This document shows, piece after piece, positions 6,909 through 15,833 of a stretch of DNA of 64,000 bases. The DNA comes from Chloroflexota bacterium (GTDB lineage: Bacteria; Chloroflexota; Anaerolineae; Anaerolineales; Villigracilaceae), in the NCBI GenBank assembly GCA_016213105.1, contig JACRBN010000019.1, forward strand, positions 271,350 through 335,349, in the 5' to 3' direction. Position 1 is the stretch's first letter. The number at the start of each line of letters is the position of its first letter. Below the pieces are notes generated by a model. The model was not told where the DNA came from and searched no databases. It saw only the letters and a program-made list of their open reading frames with translations. Both the position numbers and the translations under genes were made by a program.

Positions 6909-8993
6909 ATGAAAGAGTATACCACCGAGTTTCTCCGCAACGTTGCACTGGTCTCGCACGGCGGGGCTGGCAAAACCATGCTGGCGGAGGCATTTTTGCA
7001 CGTCACGGGGGCGACCACCCGCCTCGGCAAGGTTGAGGACGGGACGACGGTTTCCGATTATGATGACGAGGAAACCCGTCGAAAACTTTCGATCTACTCC
7101 AGTGTGATTCCCATCGAACACCGCGATCACAAGATCAACATCATTGACGCGCCGGGCTACACCGATTTCGTGGGCGAGACCATCTCGGCCCTGAGTGTGG
7201 CTGACGGCGCGATCATTTTGGTGGATGCGGTTTCCGGCATCGAAGTGGGCACCGAACTGGCCTGGCGCTACGCTGACGAGTTCAACCTGCCGCGCTTCTT
7301 CCTGATCAACAAGATGGACCGCGACAACGCCGATTACGAAAAGACTTACGCCTCCGTGGAGGAATTCATCCGCACCCGCGGCAAGCGCGCCCTCCAGGTG
7401 CATCTGCCGATTGGCGAGAAGCAGGCATTCAAGGGTGTGGTGGATATCATCGGCATGAAGACCTACCTGGGCGATGGCAAGACCACGGGCGAGATTCCCG
7501 CCGATTTGAAGGATGCCGCCGAAAAGGCGCACTTCGTTCTGGTGGAAGCCGCCGCGGAAGGCGAAGACGCCCTGATGGAGAAGTACCTCGAAAATGGCTC
7601 CCTCACCGACGCCGAAATGGTGCGCGGTTTGGAAGATGTGGTCTACGCTGGTGATTTCGTCCCCGTGTTCTGCGCGGCGGGCGGACATGAAATCGGCGCG
7701 CTCGCACTGCTGAACGACATCATCGACCTGCTGCCCTCCCCGCTCGCCGCTGTCAAGCGTACGGCCCAGGGCAAGGGCGGCGAGGAGGAAGCCCTCACGC
7801 CCTCAGACAATGCCCCACTGGCCGCCTACGTGTGGAAGACGACCGCCGACCCCTTCGTCGGCAAGATGACCTATTTCCGTGTGTATTCGGGCACGATCCC
7901 GGCGGAAGGCCACCTCTGGAACCAGAACAAGGGCGCGGATGAGCGCATCTCGGGCCTGCACCTCCAGCGCGGCAAGGATGCCATCGCGATCAAGACCATC
8001 CACGCGGGCGACATCGGCGCCGTCTCCAAGCTGACGGTTACCGCCACCGGGGACACCTTCTGCGATAAGAGTCACCCCGTCACGATCCTTGGGCCGAAAT
8101 TCCCCGCCGCGTTATACCAGGTGGCTGTTTCCCCCAAAACCCAGGCCGACGCCGCCAAGATCACCCCAACCCTGACCCGTCTGTGCGAAGAGGATATGAC
8201 CCTTTCCTGGCACAATGAAAGATCCACAGGCCAGACCATCCTGCAAGGCATGGGCGATCAGCACATCGACGTGGCCATCCATCGCGCCCAACTCAAGTTC
8301 CAGGTGGGCCTGGTGACGATGGAACCGAAGGTTCCCTATCGCGAAGGTATCACCCGCAAGTCCGCGGCTCAATACCGCCACAAGAAGCAGTCCGGCGGTT
8401 CGGGCCAGTTCGGTGAGGTGCATCTGCGCATCGAACCCTACCCCCAGGGCGACTTCGAATTCGCCGATGAACTGGTCGGCATGAACCTGTCCAAATCGTA
8501 CCTGGCCCCCATCGAAAAGGGCATCAAGGCCACGCTGGAACATGGCGCCTTCGCGGGCTATCCGATGAGCAACGTCAAGGTCATCGTGTACGACGGCAAG
8601 GAACACCCCGTCGACTCGAAACCGGTCGCCTTCGAAATTGCGGGCCGCGAGGCCTTCAAGCTGGCCGTGCAGGATGCCGGCCCCGTGCTCTTCGAGCCGA
8701 TCATGATGGTGCGCGTGTTCGTCCCGGATGCCCACATGGGCGACGTGATGAGCGACCTCAACACCCGCCGCGGGCGCGTGCAGGGCACCGAGACCGAACG
8801 CGGGACGACCACCGTCATGGCGCACGTGCCGCTGGCCGAAATGTTGCGCTACACCACCCAGATCCGCTCCATCACGGGCGGGCGCGGCTACTTCACCATG
8901 GACTTCGACCACTACGAGACAGTCCCGTCCAACATCGCTGCCCCGATCATCGAGGCGCACAAGAAGGAAATGGAAGCCAGGAAGGAAGAGTAA
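6909..8993 (+). CDS. EF-G-like translational GTPase (EF-G-2 type)
   Basis: The product has 694 residues with the full EF-G domain order: GTPase, domain II, and the C-terminal III-V domains (RSITGGRGYF near the end). The P-loop is SHGGAGKT (16-23) instead of AHIDAGKT, switch II is DAPGYTDF with Tyr in place of the catalytic His, and the specificity motif is NKMD. These changes mark the EF-G-2 group known from Thermus rather than housekeeping FusA. A TACAAT box (6861-6866) and AAGGAAGGG ribosome site precede the ATG; an in-frame GTG two codons upstream is too close to the ribosome site. A strong terminator follows. Confidence 0.88.
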   Translation: MKEYTTEFLRNVALVSHGGAGKTMLAEAFLHVTGATTRLGKVEDGTTVSDYDDEETRRKLSIYSSVIPIEHRDHKINIIDAPGYTDFVGETISALSVADGAIILVDAVSGIEVGTELAWRYADEFNLPRFFLINKMDRDNADYEKTYASVEEFIRTRGKRALQVHLPIGEKQAFKGVVDIIGMKTYLGDGKTTGEIPADLKDAAEKAHFVLVEAAAEGEDALMEKYLENGSLTDAEMVRGLEDVVYAGDFVPVFCAAGGHEIGALALLNDIIDLLPSPLAAVKRTAQGKGGEEEALTPSDNAPLAAYVWKTTADPFVGKMTYFRVYSGTIPAEGHLWNQNKGADERISGLHLQRGKDAIAIKTIHAGDIGAVSKLTVTATGDTFCDKSHPVTILGPKFPAALYQVAVSPKTQADAAKITPTLTRLCEEDMTLSWHNERSTGQTILQGMGDQHIDVAIHRAQLKFQVGLVTMEPKVPYREGITRKSAAQYRHKKQSGGSGQFGEVHLRIEPYPQGDFEFADELVGMNLSKSYLAPIEKGIKATLEHGAFAGYPMSNVKVIVYDGKEHPVDSKPVAFEIAGREAFKLAVQDAGPVLFEPIMMVRVFVPDAHMGDVMSDLNTRRGRVQGTETERGTTTVMAHVPLAEMLRYTTQIRSITGGRGYFTMDFDHYETVPSNIAAPIIEAHKKEMEARKEE

Positions 8994-9014
8994 GTCCAAA
9001 CTGGTGCTGTATTC

Positions 9015-9046
9015 AAAGTCCCGAGGCGCTTGCTTCGGGACTTTTT
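9015..9046 (+). terminator. Rho-independent terminator after EF-G-like gene
   Basis: A 10-bp stem AAAGTCCCGA/TCGGGACTTT with a 10-base loop, followed by a T run, 21 bases after the stop codon. Confidence 0.8.
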
Positions 9047-9056
9047 GTTGTGCATT

Positions 9057-9147
9057 GTGTCATGCTGAGCCGCGATAGCGGCGAAGCATCTCCCCACAAC
9101 CGATGAGATCCTTCGGACGCGAAAACACGCGTTCTCAGGATGACACA
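9057..9147. repeat. Dispersed palindromic repeat family C
   Basis: Outer arms GTGTCATGCTGAG and CTCAGGATGACAC are imperfect inverted repeats; internal GAAGCATCTC is opposed by GAGATCCTTCG. Nothing else is seen between the terminator and moaD. Confidence 0.6.
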
Positions 9148-9177
9148 AGGGAAGCCGGGAGGGGGGCTGGAGGGGGG

Positions 9178-9183
9178 TAAAAT
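9178..9183 (+). promoter_or_regulatory. -10 box TAAAAT of a probably leaderless moaD transcript
   Basis: TAAAAT ends 6 bases before the ATG at 9190, and no ribosome site fits between them. Confidence 0.4.
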
Positions 9184-9189
9184 ATCCTC

Positions 9190-9462
9190 ATGCCCAACGT
9201 CCGCTTTCCCAGTTTGATGAAATACTACGTGAACAACCAAAGCGAGATCAGCGTGCCCGCCGCCAGCGTGGCGGAACTGGTCGAGGCGATCCTCGCGCAG
9301 TATCCCGCCCTGCGTCCGCACCTGTACGACGCGGAGGGCAGCCTGCGCCGACACTTCAACATCTTTGTCAACGGCGCGAATATCCGTGACTTGAACGGCA
9401 TGGACACGCCCCTCACGGAGGTGGACAAGGTGATTTTTATGGCTTCCGCGGCTGGAGGATAA
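9190..9462 (+). CDS. MoaD/ThiS-family ubiquitin-like sulfur carrier
   Basis: The product has 90 residues and ends in Gly-Gly, the C-terminal diglycine that is adenylated and thiocarboxylated in sulfur carriers. The family pattern VNGANIRDLNGMDTPLTEVDKVIFMASAAGG is clear in the second half. The partner MoeB-like activating enzyme starts 2 bases after the stop, so the pair forms a carrier-E1 unit. Whether the sulfur goes to molybdopterin, thiamine, cysteine or a tRNA cannot be told, because no other cofactor gene lies nearby. Confidence 0.88.
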   Translation: MPNVRFPSLMKYYVNNQSEISVPAASVAELVEAILAQYPALRPHLYDAEGSLRRHFNIFVNGANIRDLNGMDTPLTEVDKVIFMASAAGG

Positions 9463-9463
9463 A

Positions 9464-10618
<1,155 letters not shown>

Positions 10619-10620
10619 CC

Positions 10621-10664
10621 GTCATTGCGAGGAGGAGCGGAGCGACGACGAAGCAATCTCATGT
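10621..10664. repeat. Dispersed repeat family B (GTCATTGCGAGG...GAAGCAATC)
   Basis: A half-copy of the element found complete at 39513-39602 and in variant form at 60428-60545 and 61258-61352. Confidence 0.65.
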
Positions 10665-10733
10665 TCGTGGAAAGCGGAAAGAGGAAAGAGTTTCGCCCTT
10701 GTCTTGAGCTTGTGAACGCTGAACGGAGGCAAC

Positions 10734-12035
10734 ATGACATCCAGGTCGATCTTTTCAGGTTTTCTCACGGGGCTGTTGACTTGCCTGCCCCTGTGGTTGA
10801 TCATGCACGACGGCTGGTCCGAACGGCTGGAGCGCGGGGCGCTGACCTCGTCGGCGCTGGAGATCGTGGCCTGGCTGTCGATTCTGTTCTTCATCCCGCT
10901 GGGCGGATTCCTCTCCGCCAAATGGAATTGGGCGGGGACGCGCGCCCAGTCTGCGCGTACCGGAGCCGTGGCGGGACTGGTGACAGGCATGCTGGCCTAC
11001 GTGCTGGTCGGCGCGGCGGGCATGGGCGTAATGGGCAACCTCGACATGCTGAACTTACCCGAAAATTACGTGGCTTCGCAACAGACGGGGGCGAATCATG
11101 TCTACCAGGCGCTCATCTCCACGGCTTATTGGGTCTATCTGGGCTTTTGGGGCTTCCTGCTGGCGGGATCCGCCCTGGGCGCGGCGGGCGGATGGATGGC
11201 GGGCGCGGGCCAGGGCTGGGGCAAAGCGCCCGTTCCCAAAGAGGAATGGCTGCTGCGTCTGCCCTTTTATTTGCTGCTCTTTTCAGGCTGTTTCCATTAC
11301 GCGCTGACGGCGGCTTTTTTTGGCGCCTTCTCCGAGTCGCTTTACAACTCAAATGCCCTCACCTTTCTGCCGGCCGACCTGCTGACGAGCGCAGGGGATA
11401 TTCTTTTCCTGAGCCTGACCACGTCCCTGTTGACCCTGCTGCTGCCCCAGGCGGCCTGCCTGGGCTGGATGCTGGCCGCCTGGAAATACAGGCGCTTCCG
11501 CGGGTATTATCTTTTTGGACTGCTGGCGGCGGTGATCAGCCTGGCGGTCACCCTCCGCTCGATTGACTTCGACCTGGGCAGGTATTTCGTCGGGGCGCTG
11601 GGATTTTGCCTGCTGACCGCCTTCACCTGGGGAGTGGCGCGGGAGACGGAACGCCCCTCCGAGCCTGCCCGCCATTCCTTCGGCGATTGGATCGTCTTCC
11701 TGCTCTGGCAGGGCTTGCTCTCGGGCGCGCAGGCCTTTGTCGGGCTGATTCCTTTCGCGCTGTCAGCCTCCCTGTTGACGGTCGGAAACATGTCCACCCT
11801 GCTGGACCAGGGCGGGGTGGTGGACAGCATTCCGACCCAGCTCAACAATGTCTTCTCGATCCTGTTGAGTGCGGGCCTGATCCTGATGACCCTGGGCGGC
11901 CTGGGCGGATTGTTCACCGCCTGGATCGTCGCCTTCGTGCGCAAGTTTTTCTTCTACCCCGAGTTCTTCAACCGCGCTGGCCTGGACACGGAATGGAATC
12001 ATCCGTCCCGCGAGATCAGCGAACAGGTCCCGTGA
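10734..12035 (+). CDS. Polytopic membrane protein of unknown function
   Basis: The product has 433 residues and about ten hydrophobic segments (for example residues 6-23, 42-62, 79-103, 124-155, 169-192, 235-260, with further pairs to residue 420). GGAGGC lies 5 bases before the ATG. No transporter signature, catalytic motif or soluble domain is recognised, and neighbours on both sides are separated by repeats. I cannot name a family. Confidence 0.65.
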   Translation: MTSRSIFSGFLTGLLTCLPLWLIMHDGWSERLERGALTSSALEIVAWLSILFFIPLGGFLSAKWNWAGTRAQSARTGAVAGLVTGMLAYVLVGAAGMGVMGNLDMLNLPENYVASQQTGANHVYQALISTAYWVYLGFWGFLLAGSALGAAGGWMAGAGQGWGKAPVPKEEWLLRLPFYLLLFSGCFHYALTAAFFGAFSESLYNSNALTFLPADLLTSAGDILFLSLTTSLLTLLLPQAACLGWMLAAWKYRRFRGYYLFGLLAAVISLAVTLRSIDFDLGRYFVGALGFCLLTAFTWGVARETERPSEPARHSFGDWIVFLLWQGLLSGAQAFVGLIPFALSASLLTVGNMSTLLDQGGVVDSIPTQLNNVFSILLSAGLILMTLGGLGGLFTAWIVAFVRKFFFYPEFFNRAGLDTEWNHPSREISEQVP

Positions 12036-12050
12036 GACTGAAACCCTACG

Positions 12051-12082
12051 TCCTGAGCGGAGCGCAGCGCAGTCGAAGGACA
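12051..12082. repeat. Dispersed repeat family A
   Basis: TCCTGAGCGGAGCGCAGC...GTCGAAGGA between the membrane protein gene and the TIR-FGE gene. Confidence 0.7.
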
Positions 12083-12147
12083 AGGGAATGAAAGATGAAA
12101 GAGGAAAGAGGAAAGAATCTCCCGTCAGCCGTGATGGGAGATTTTGT

Positions 12148-12153
12148 TATAAT
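12148..12153 (+). promoter_or_regulatory. -10 box TATAAT upstream of first TIR-FGE gene
   Basis: A perfect TATAAT 32 bases before the ATG at 12186. No convincing -35 sequence. The second TIR-FGE gene has the same hexamer at 13506-13511. Confidence 0.45.
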
Positions 12154-12185
12154 CTCCTCATCACATTACCCCGTGGGACAATTTC

Positions 12186-13478
12186 ATGAGCCGAAAATTA
12201 CGTGTCTTCCTTTGCCATGCCACCGAAGATCGCCCCGCCGCAAGCGAGTTGTACCAGAAACTCGCCGCCGAGCCGTGGATCCAACCGTGGATGGACACGG
12301 AAGACCTGCTGCCTGGACAGGATTTCGACTTGGAAATATACAAGGCCCTGCGCGATTCGGATGCCATCCTGATTTGCATGTCGCAGACCTCGGTGAGCAA
12401 GTCGGGTTATCTTAACAAGGAAATCCGCCGCACGTTGGATATTGCCGATGAAAAGCCCGAAGGCTCGATTTACATCATTCCCGTCAAGTTCGATGATTGT
12501 ATTCCCTCGTTTGAGCGCCTGAAGAAATATCAATGGCTCGAGTACTTTGCGCCCAACGCACATGAAAAACTGCTCAAGTCCCTGCGCCTGCGCGCGGAGG
12601 TATTGAAGATCGAAACCGCTGTGAAGCAAACGCCTGCCCCAACTCCCAAGACTGTCATAGATGATGGACTTGACCTCTATCGCTTCATCGAAATCCCGCC
12701 GCAGCCGAACTCGAAGGTGGATTATCCGTTTTGGATTGGAAAATATCCTGTTACCAACGCGCAATACGAGCGGTTTTTGAACGCGCCCGATTATGCCAAC
12801 CCTGTCTATTGGCTGGAATTTCCGAAATTCGATGAGAAATGTCAGCCGATGGGAGATTGGGGTAAAGCAGGCGTGGATTGGCTGCGCGAAGAATTGAAGA
12901 AGGCAAACTCTAAAGTATTATTGCCGCGTTATTGGGATGATAAGAATGTAGGAAAATCCAATCCCAATAACCCAGTTGTAGGAGTCTCATGGTATGAAGC
13001 CTGTGCGTATGCAGAATGGTTGTGTCAGAATTGGGAGAGACAGCCAGAGGCCAGAGCTAATCCAACTTTGAAACCACGATCTATCCGCATGCCATTAGAG
13101 AGTGAATGGATCCTAGCGGCGGGTGGAGATGTACCCGAAGACCGCTATCCGTGGGATGAGCTTGGCCAGGTGACGACCTCTTTGAAGGAAGTCTTAAGGC
13201 GGGCTAACGTCCGTGAAGGTGAGATCGGGCATACCACGTCCGTAGATGCGTACCCGCTCGGAAGAAGTTCCTTTGGGGTGATGGATATGGTGGGCAATGT
13301 ATGGGAGTGGCAGGTAAATTGCCAAGATAGGAAGACAGGCTGGGTGCGTCTGCGAGGTGGCTCGTGGAGTGACCGGGAAGGTGAAGTCTGCGTTTCGATC
13401 TGCGACACTATCCACCCACTTAACAGAAGTTTCGGTCTCGGGTTTCGAGTATTGGCCCTACAAGGTGAAATTTCGTAA
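12186..13478 (+). CDS. TIR domain-FGE/sulfatase-modifying-factor-like protein
   Basis: The product has 430 residues. Residues 4-130 are a TIR domain: RVFLCHATEDRPAASEL (strand A and helix A), QPWMDTEDLLPGQDF, then LEIYKALRDSDAILICMS. Bacterial TIR domains are often NAD-cleaving effectors or adaptors. Residues about 155-425 are an FGE-sulfatase domain (C-type-lectin-like fold) with YPVTNAQYERF, NPVVGVSWYEACAYAEW, MVGNVWEWQ, RLRGGSW and a final LGFRVL. No transmembrane segment is present, so it is cytoplasmic. The acidic residue after the conserved aromatic is Asp here (FDLEI) but Glu in the next gene (WEVEI). It is a paralogue of the downstream gene; the two probably sense a ligand through the lectin-like domain and signal through TIR. 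The sensing role is inferred. Confidence 0.82.
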   Translation: MSRKLRVFLCHATEDRPAASELYQKLAAEPWIQPWMDTEDLLPGQDFDLEIYKALRDSDAILICMSQTSVSKSGYLNKEIRRTLDIADEKPEGSIYIIPVKFDDCIPSFERLKKYQWLEYFAPNAHEKLLKSLRLRAEVLKIETAVKQTPAPTPKTVIDDGLDLYRFIEIPPQPNSKVDYPFWIGKYPVTNAQYERFLNAPDYANPVYWLEFPKFDEKCQPMGDWGKAGVDWLREELKKANSKVLLPRYWDDKNVGKSNPNNPVVGVSWYEACAYAEWLCQNWERQPEARANPTLKPRSIRMPLESEWILAAGGDVPEDRYPWDELGQVTTSLKEVLRRANVREGEIGHTTSVDAYPLGRSSFGVMDMVGNVWEWQVNCQDRKTGWVRLRGGSWSDREGEVCVSICDTIHPLNRSFGLGFRVLALQGEIS

Positions 13479-13543
13479 AGGTGTTTTAGAATATCTGAAG
13501 TCTTGTATAATATCTTCATTCCATCTTTGTGCGGGACACCTAC

Positions 13544-15226
13544 ATGAGCCGACCGTTGCGCGTTTTTCTCTGCCATGCGTCACAAGACAAGCCAGCCGTC
13601 TGGAGGCTGCACCGTTACCTGAAACAGCACGGCGTCCAACCGTGGCTGGACCAGGTGGATTTGCTGCCAGGCCAAAACTGGGAAGTGGAAATCCCGAACG
13701 CGTTGGCTGCCTCGGATGTGATTCTCGTTTGCCTCTCGAAAAATTCCGTGGATAAGGAAGGCTACGTTCAAAAGGAAATTTCTTTCGCTTTGGACAAGGC
13801 CCTGGAGAAACCCGAAGGCACGATCTTTGTCATCCCCGTAAAACTGGAAGAGTGCGACATCCCCAAGCGCCTGAGCCGCTATCAGTGGGTGGACTTGTCC
13901 CGCGCGGATGGCCGCAAGCGCCTGCTGATGGGTTTGAACAAAAGAGCCTCCGACCTGGGCGCGGAGGTCTCGCCTGTAGTGCTGGAAGATGTGCGCCAGA
14001 GGAAGACGGCTCCCAGACCTGCTGCATCGGATATTGCTGAAAGTGAAAAAGCAGAACAGGAAGCTAAAGAAACCGCAGAGCGCGAAGCCACAGAGAAAGC
14101 CGCGCGCGAAAATGCTGAGCGGGAAGAGAAAGAAAAGGCAGAACGCGAAGCTGCTGAGAAAGCTGCTCTCGAAAAAGCCGAGCGGGAAGAGAAAGAAAGG
14201 ACAGTCCGCGAAACCGCCGAGAAAATCTTGCGTGAGAAAAACGCACGGGAAGCGGCGGAAAAGATAAAACGGGAGCAGGCTGTACAATCCATACCGCTCG
14301 GAGAGAAACCTTCGGGAAAGTCTGCCCCTGCCCAAATTTCGAATAGGAAACCAACAAAGCCAAAAATCCCCGTGTGGGTGATGGGCCTGCTGGCGCTGGG
14401 ATTAGTTTCCTTGTCTGTGTGGGGCATGTCTCGATTCATTACGCCATTTGGAATCGGCTCTACCATGATTGGCGAAGACGGCATGACATTGATGTATGTG
14501 CCAGCGGGTGATTTCCTCATGGGCTCCACCGACGCAGCTTCTTGGGCTTCCAGTGATGAAAAGCCCCAACATACTGTGACCCTGGATGCCTTCTGGATCG
14601 ACCAAACCGAAGTAACCAATAAAATGTATTCCTTGTGTGTAAGTGCAGGCGTATGTAACGAGCCTTCCAACAACAGTTCTTCCACTCGTTCCAGCTATTA
14701 CGGTAATTCCGAGTTTGATGATTATCCTGTTCTATACGTGGACTGGAACATGGCCAGGACCTATTGCCAATGGGCGGGACGCGACCTGCCCACCGAAGCG
14801 CAATGGGAAAAGGCCGCGCGCGGCACGGACGGGCGTATCTATCCCTGGGGCAATGACTTTGACTGTCACAAGGGAAATTTCGATGACGAGACCCAAATCG
14901 ACAGTTATGTTGTGCCTGGGGGAGAAAATTGCGATGGCTTCCCAGAGACGGCCCCCGTTGGGAGTTTCACGAGCGGACAAAGTCCTTATGGCGCGTATGA
15001 CATGGCAGGCAATGTTTGGGAATGGGTACGGGATTGGTATGATGAAACCTATTATCAAAATTCACCCTTGGCGAACCCGTTTGGGCCTGACTCGGGCCAA
15101 TACCGAGTGCTGCGGGGCGGCTCGTGGAACAGCATCAATAGCAACACGCGCTCTGCCTACCGCTACAGGGCCGGCCCAGCGAATTCGTACAGCAACCTCG
15201 GTTTTCGTTGCTCCCGCTCACCCTAG
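13544..15226 (+). CDS. Membrane TIR-coiled-coil-FGE protein with DGR-like variable C-terminus
   Basis: The product has 560 residues from the ATG at 13544 (same MSR...LRVFLCHA start as its paralogue; an in-frame GTG five codons upstream is less likely). Order: TIR domain (4-130, WEVEI at 46-50), a long charged coiled coil of KAEREEKE-type repeats (165-247), one transmembrane helix (about 276-294), and an FGE/C-type-lectin-like domain (310-557) with PWGN, DMAGNVWEWV and RVLRGGSWN. The last 40 residues are very rich in Asn, Ser and Tyr and end in NLGFRCSRSP, the form seen in FGE-type targets of diversity-generating retroelements. The lectin-like domain is predicted to face outside and TIR inside; the charged coil could also mediate oligomerisation. 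A DGR reverse-transcriptase stub follows. Confidence 0.85.
   Translation: MSRPLRVFLCHASQDKPAVWRLHRYLKQHGVQPWLDQVDLLPGQNWEVEIPNALAASDVILVCLSKNSVDKEGYVQKEISFALDKALEKPEGTIFVIPVKLEECDIPKRLSRYQWVDLSRADGRKRLLMGLNKRASDLGAEVSPVVLEDVRQRKTAPRPAASDIAESEKAEQEAKETAEREATEKAARENAEREEKEKAEREAAEKAALEKAEREEKERTVRETAEKILREKNAREAAEKIKREQAVQSIPLGEKPSGKSAPAQISNRKPTKPKIPVWVMGLLALGLVSLSVWGMSRFITPFGIGSTMIGEDGMTLMYVPAGDFLMGSTDAASWASSDEKPQHTVTLDAFWIDQTEVTNKMYSLCVSAGVCNEPSNNSSSTRSSYYGNSEFDDYPVLYVDWNMARTYCQWAGRDLPTEAQWEKAARGTDGRIYPWGNDFDCHKGNFDDETQIDSYVVPGGENCDGFPETAPVGSFTSGQSPYGAYDMAGNVWEWVRDWYDETYYQNSPLANPFGPDSGQYRVLRGGSWNSINSNTRSAYRYRAGPANSYSNLGFRCSRSP
15101..15220 (+). other. Putative DGR variable region (VR) at the 3' end of the TIR-FGE gene
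   Basis: Within the 24 codons from 15128 to 15199, most varied positions are of type NNC or AAT (AAC, AGC, ATC, TAC, GCC, GGC, CTC), as expected if AAC codons of a template were changed only at adenines. Fixed codons (Arg, Ala, Pro and the final Gly-Phe-Arg) lack such a pattern. The constant GC-rich end GGTTTTCGTTGCTCCCGC would be the initiation-of-homing segment. No matching template repeat is seen in the window. Confidence 0.6.
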
Positions 15227-15272
15227 TCCTGAAATGCTGGTTTCTGGAATTCTGAAAAACTGAAGCGGGGGT

Positions 15273-15293
15273 CTGGGGGGCTTTGCCCCCCAG
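15273..15293 (+). terminator. GC-rich 9-bp hairpin downstream of the variable region
   Basis: CTGGGGGGC, loop TTT, GCCCCCCAG: a perfect stem 47 bases after the stop codon. It could terminate transcription, although no long T run follows, or be the cruciform found downstream of many DGR variable regions. Confidence 0.55.
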
Positions 15294-15302
15294 CGGTTAA
15301 AA

Positions 15303-15566
15303 ATGGGCAAAATTTTTAACTACCTCTACGACAAGATCTGCAGCCCCCTGAATATTTGGTGGGCCTATAAAGACGCGGCGCGCGGCAAGCGCTATACGCC
15401 CCCAGTGGCTTCCTTCGAGTACGATCTCGAAAAAAATCTGGTCGAGATCGGGCAGGAATTGAAAGAGGAAACGTATCAGGTGGGAGGGTATCACAGTTTT
15501 CTGATCGCCAAGCCCAAAAGAAGGCTGGTGAATGCCCCGTTAAACCCAGACTTCGGAAGTCTCTGA
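15303..15566 (+). pseudogene. 5' fragment of a DGR-type reverse transcriptase
   Basis: The 87-residue product begins MGKIFNYLYDKICSPLNIWW and contains AYKDAARGKRY, FEYDLEKNL and YHSFLIAKPKRRLVNAP. This is the N-terminal segment of DGR reverse transcriptases, in which the last phrase normally continues into the first palm motif. Instead the frame runs into a palindromic repeat at 15548 and stops. The fingers and palm, including the catalytic YxDD-type motif, are absent and not found further downstream, so the enzyme cannot be active from this locus. It follows the TIR-FGE gene by 76 bases, the usual position of a DGR reverse transcriptase relative to its target. Confidence 0.75.
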
Positions 15567-15580
15567 GACTTCCGAAGTCT
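15548..15580. repeat. 15-bp inverted repeat (family D) that truncates the reverse transcriptase
   Basis: AGACTTCGGAAGTCT, spacer CTG, AGACTTCCGAAGTCT. The arms are exact reverse complements and each arm is itself nearly palindromic. The RT stop codon lies in the spacer. Confidence 0.75.
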
Positions 15581-15591
15581 TTTCCACGGTA

Positions 15592-15680
15592 CATCGTGGA
15601 AATAGGACGCAGATTAACGCGGATGGACGCCGATTTTATTGAATCTTTCCGCGTGCATCCGCGCTCGTCCGCGTCCCATG
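15592..15680. repeat. Dispersed repeat family F (CGCAGATTAACGCGGATGGA...)
   Basis: Low-complexity tract with alternating GCGGATG/CGTCCGCG words; a relative of the TAACCACGGA and TAACCACAAAG tracts at 42131 and 48921. No gene is seen in 15567-15833, which holds only repeats and the upstream region of the next gene. Confidence 0.45.
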
Positions 15681-15833
15681 CAGGTTTTGTACGGTACAGA
15701 AGCGAAGTCTTTTGATTGCCTTTTTCGTGTGCCTTCGTGTTCTTCGTGGAAAAAATGTTGCTTCCATTCTTCACAAGGTTTTCTGATCGCAGTGGGAAAT
15801 TGAGATTACAATCAAATCGAAACTTGGAGGCTC

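Noticed and set aside
13340..13478. DGR variable region in the first TIR-FGE gene
   Set aside because: The C-terminal part (RLRGGSWSDREGEVC...) lacks the run of NNC codons and does not resemble a DGR target; it looks like an ordinary FGE domain end.
15600..15833. Remainder of the reverse transcriptase or a DGR template repeat
   Set aside because: No frame gives palm motifs and no sequence resembles 15101-15220; only dispersed repeats are seen.
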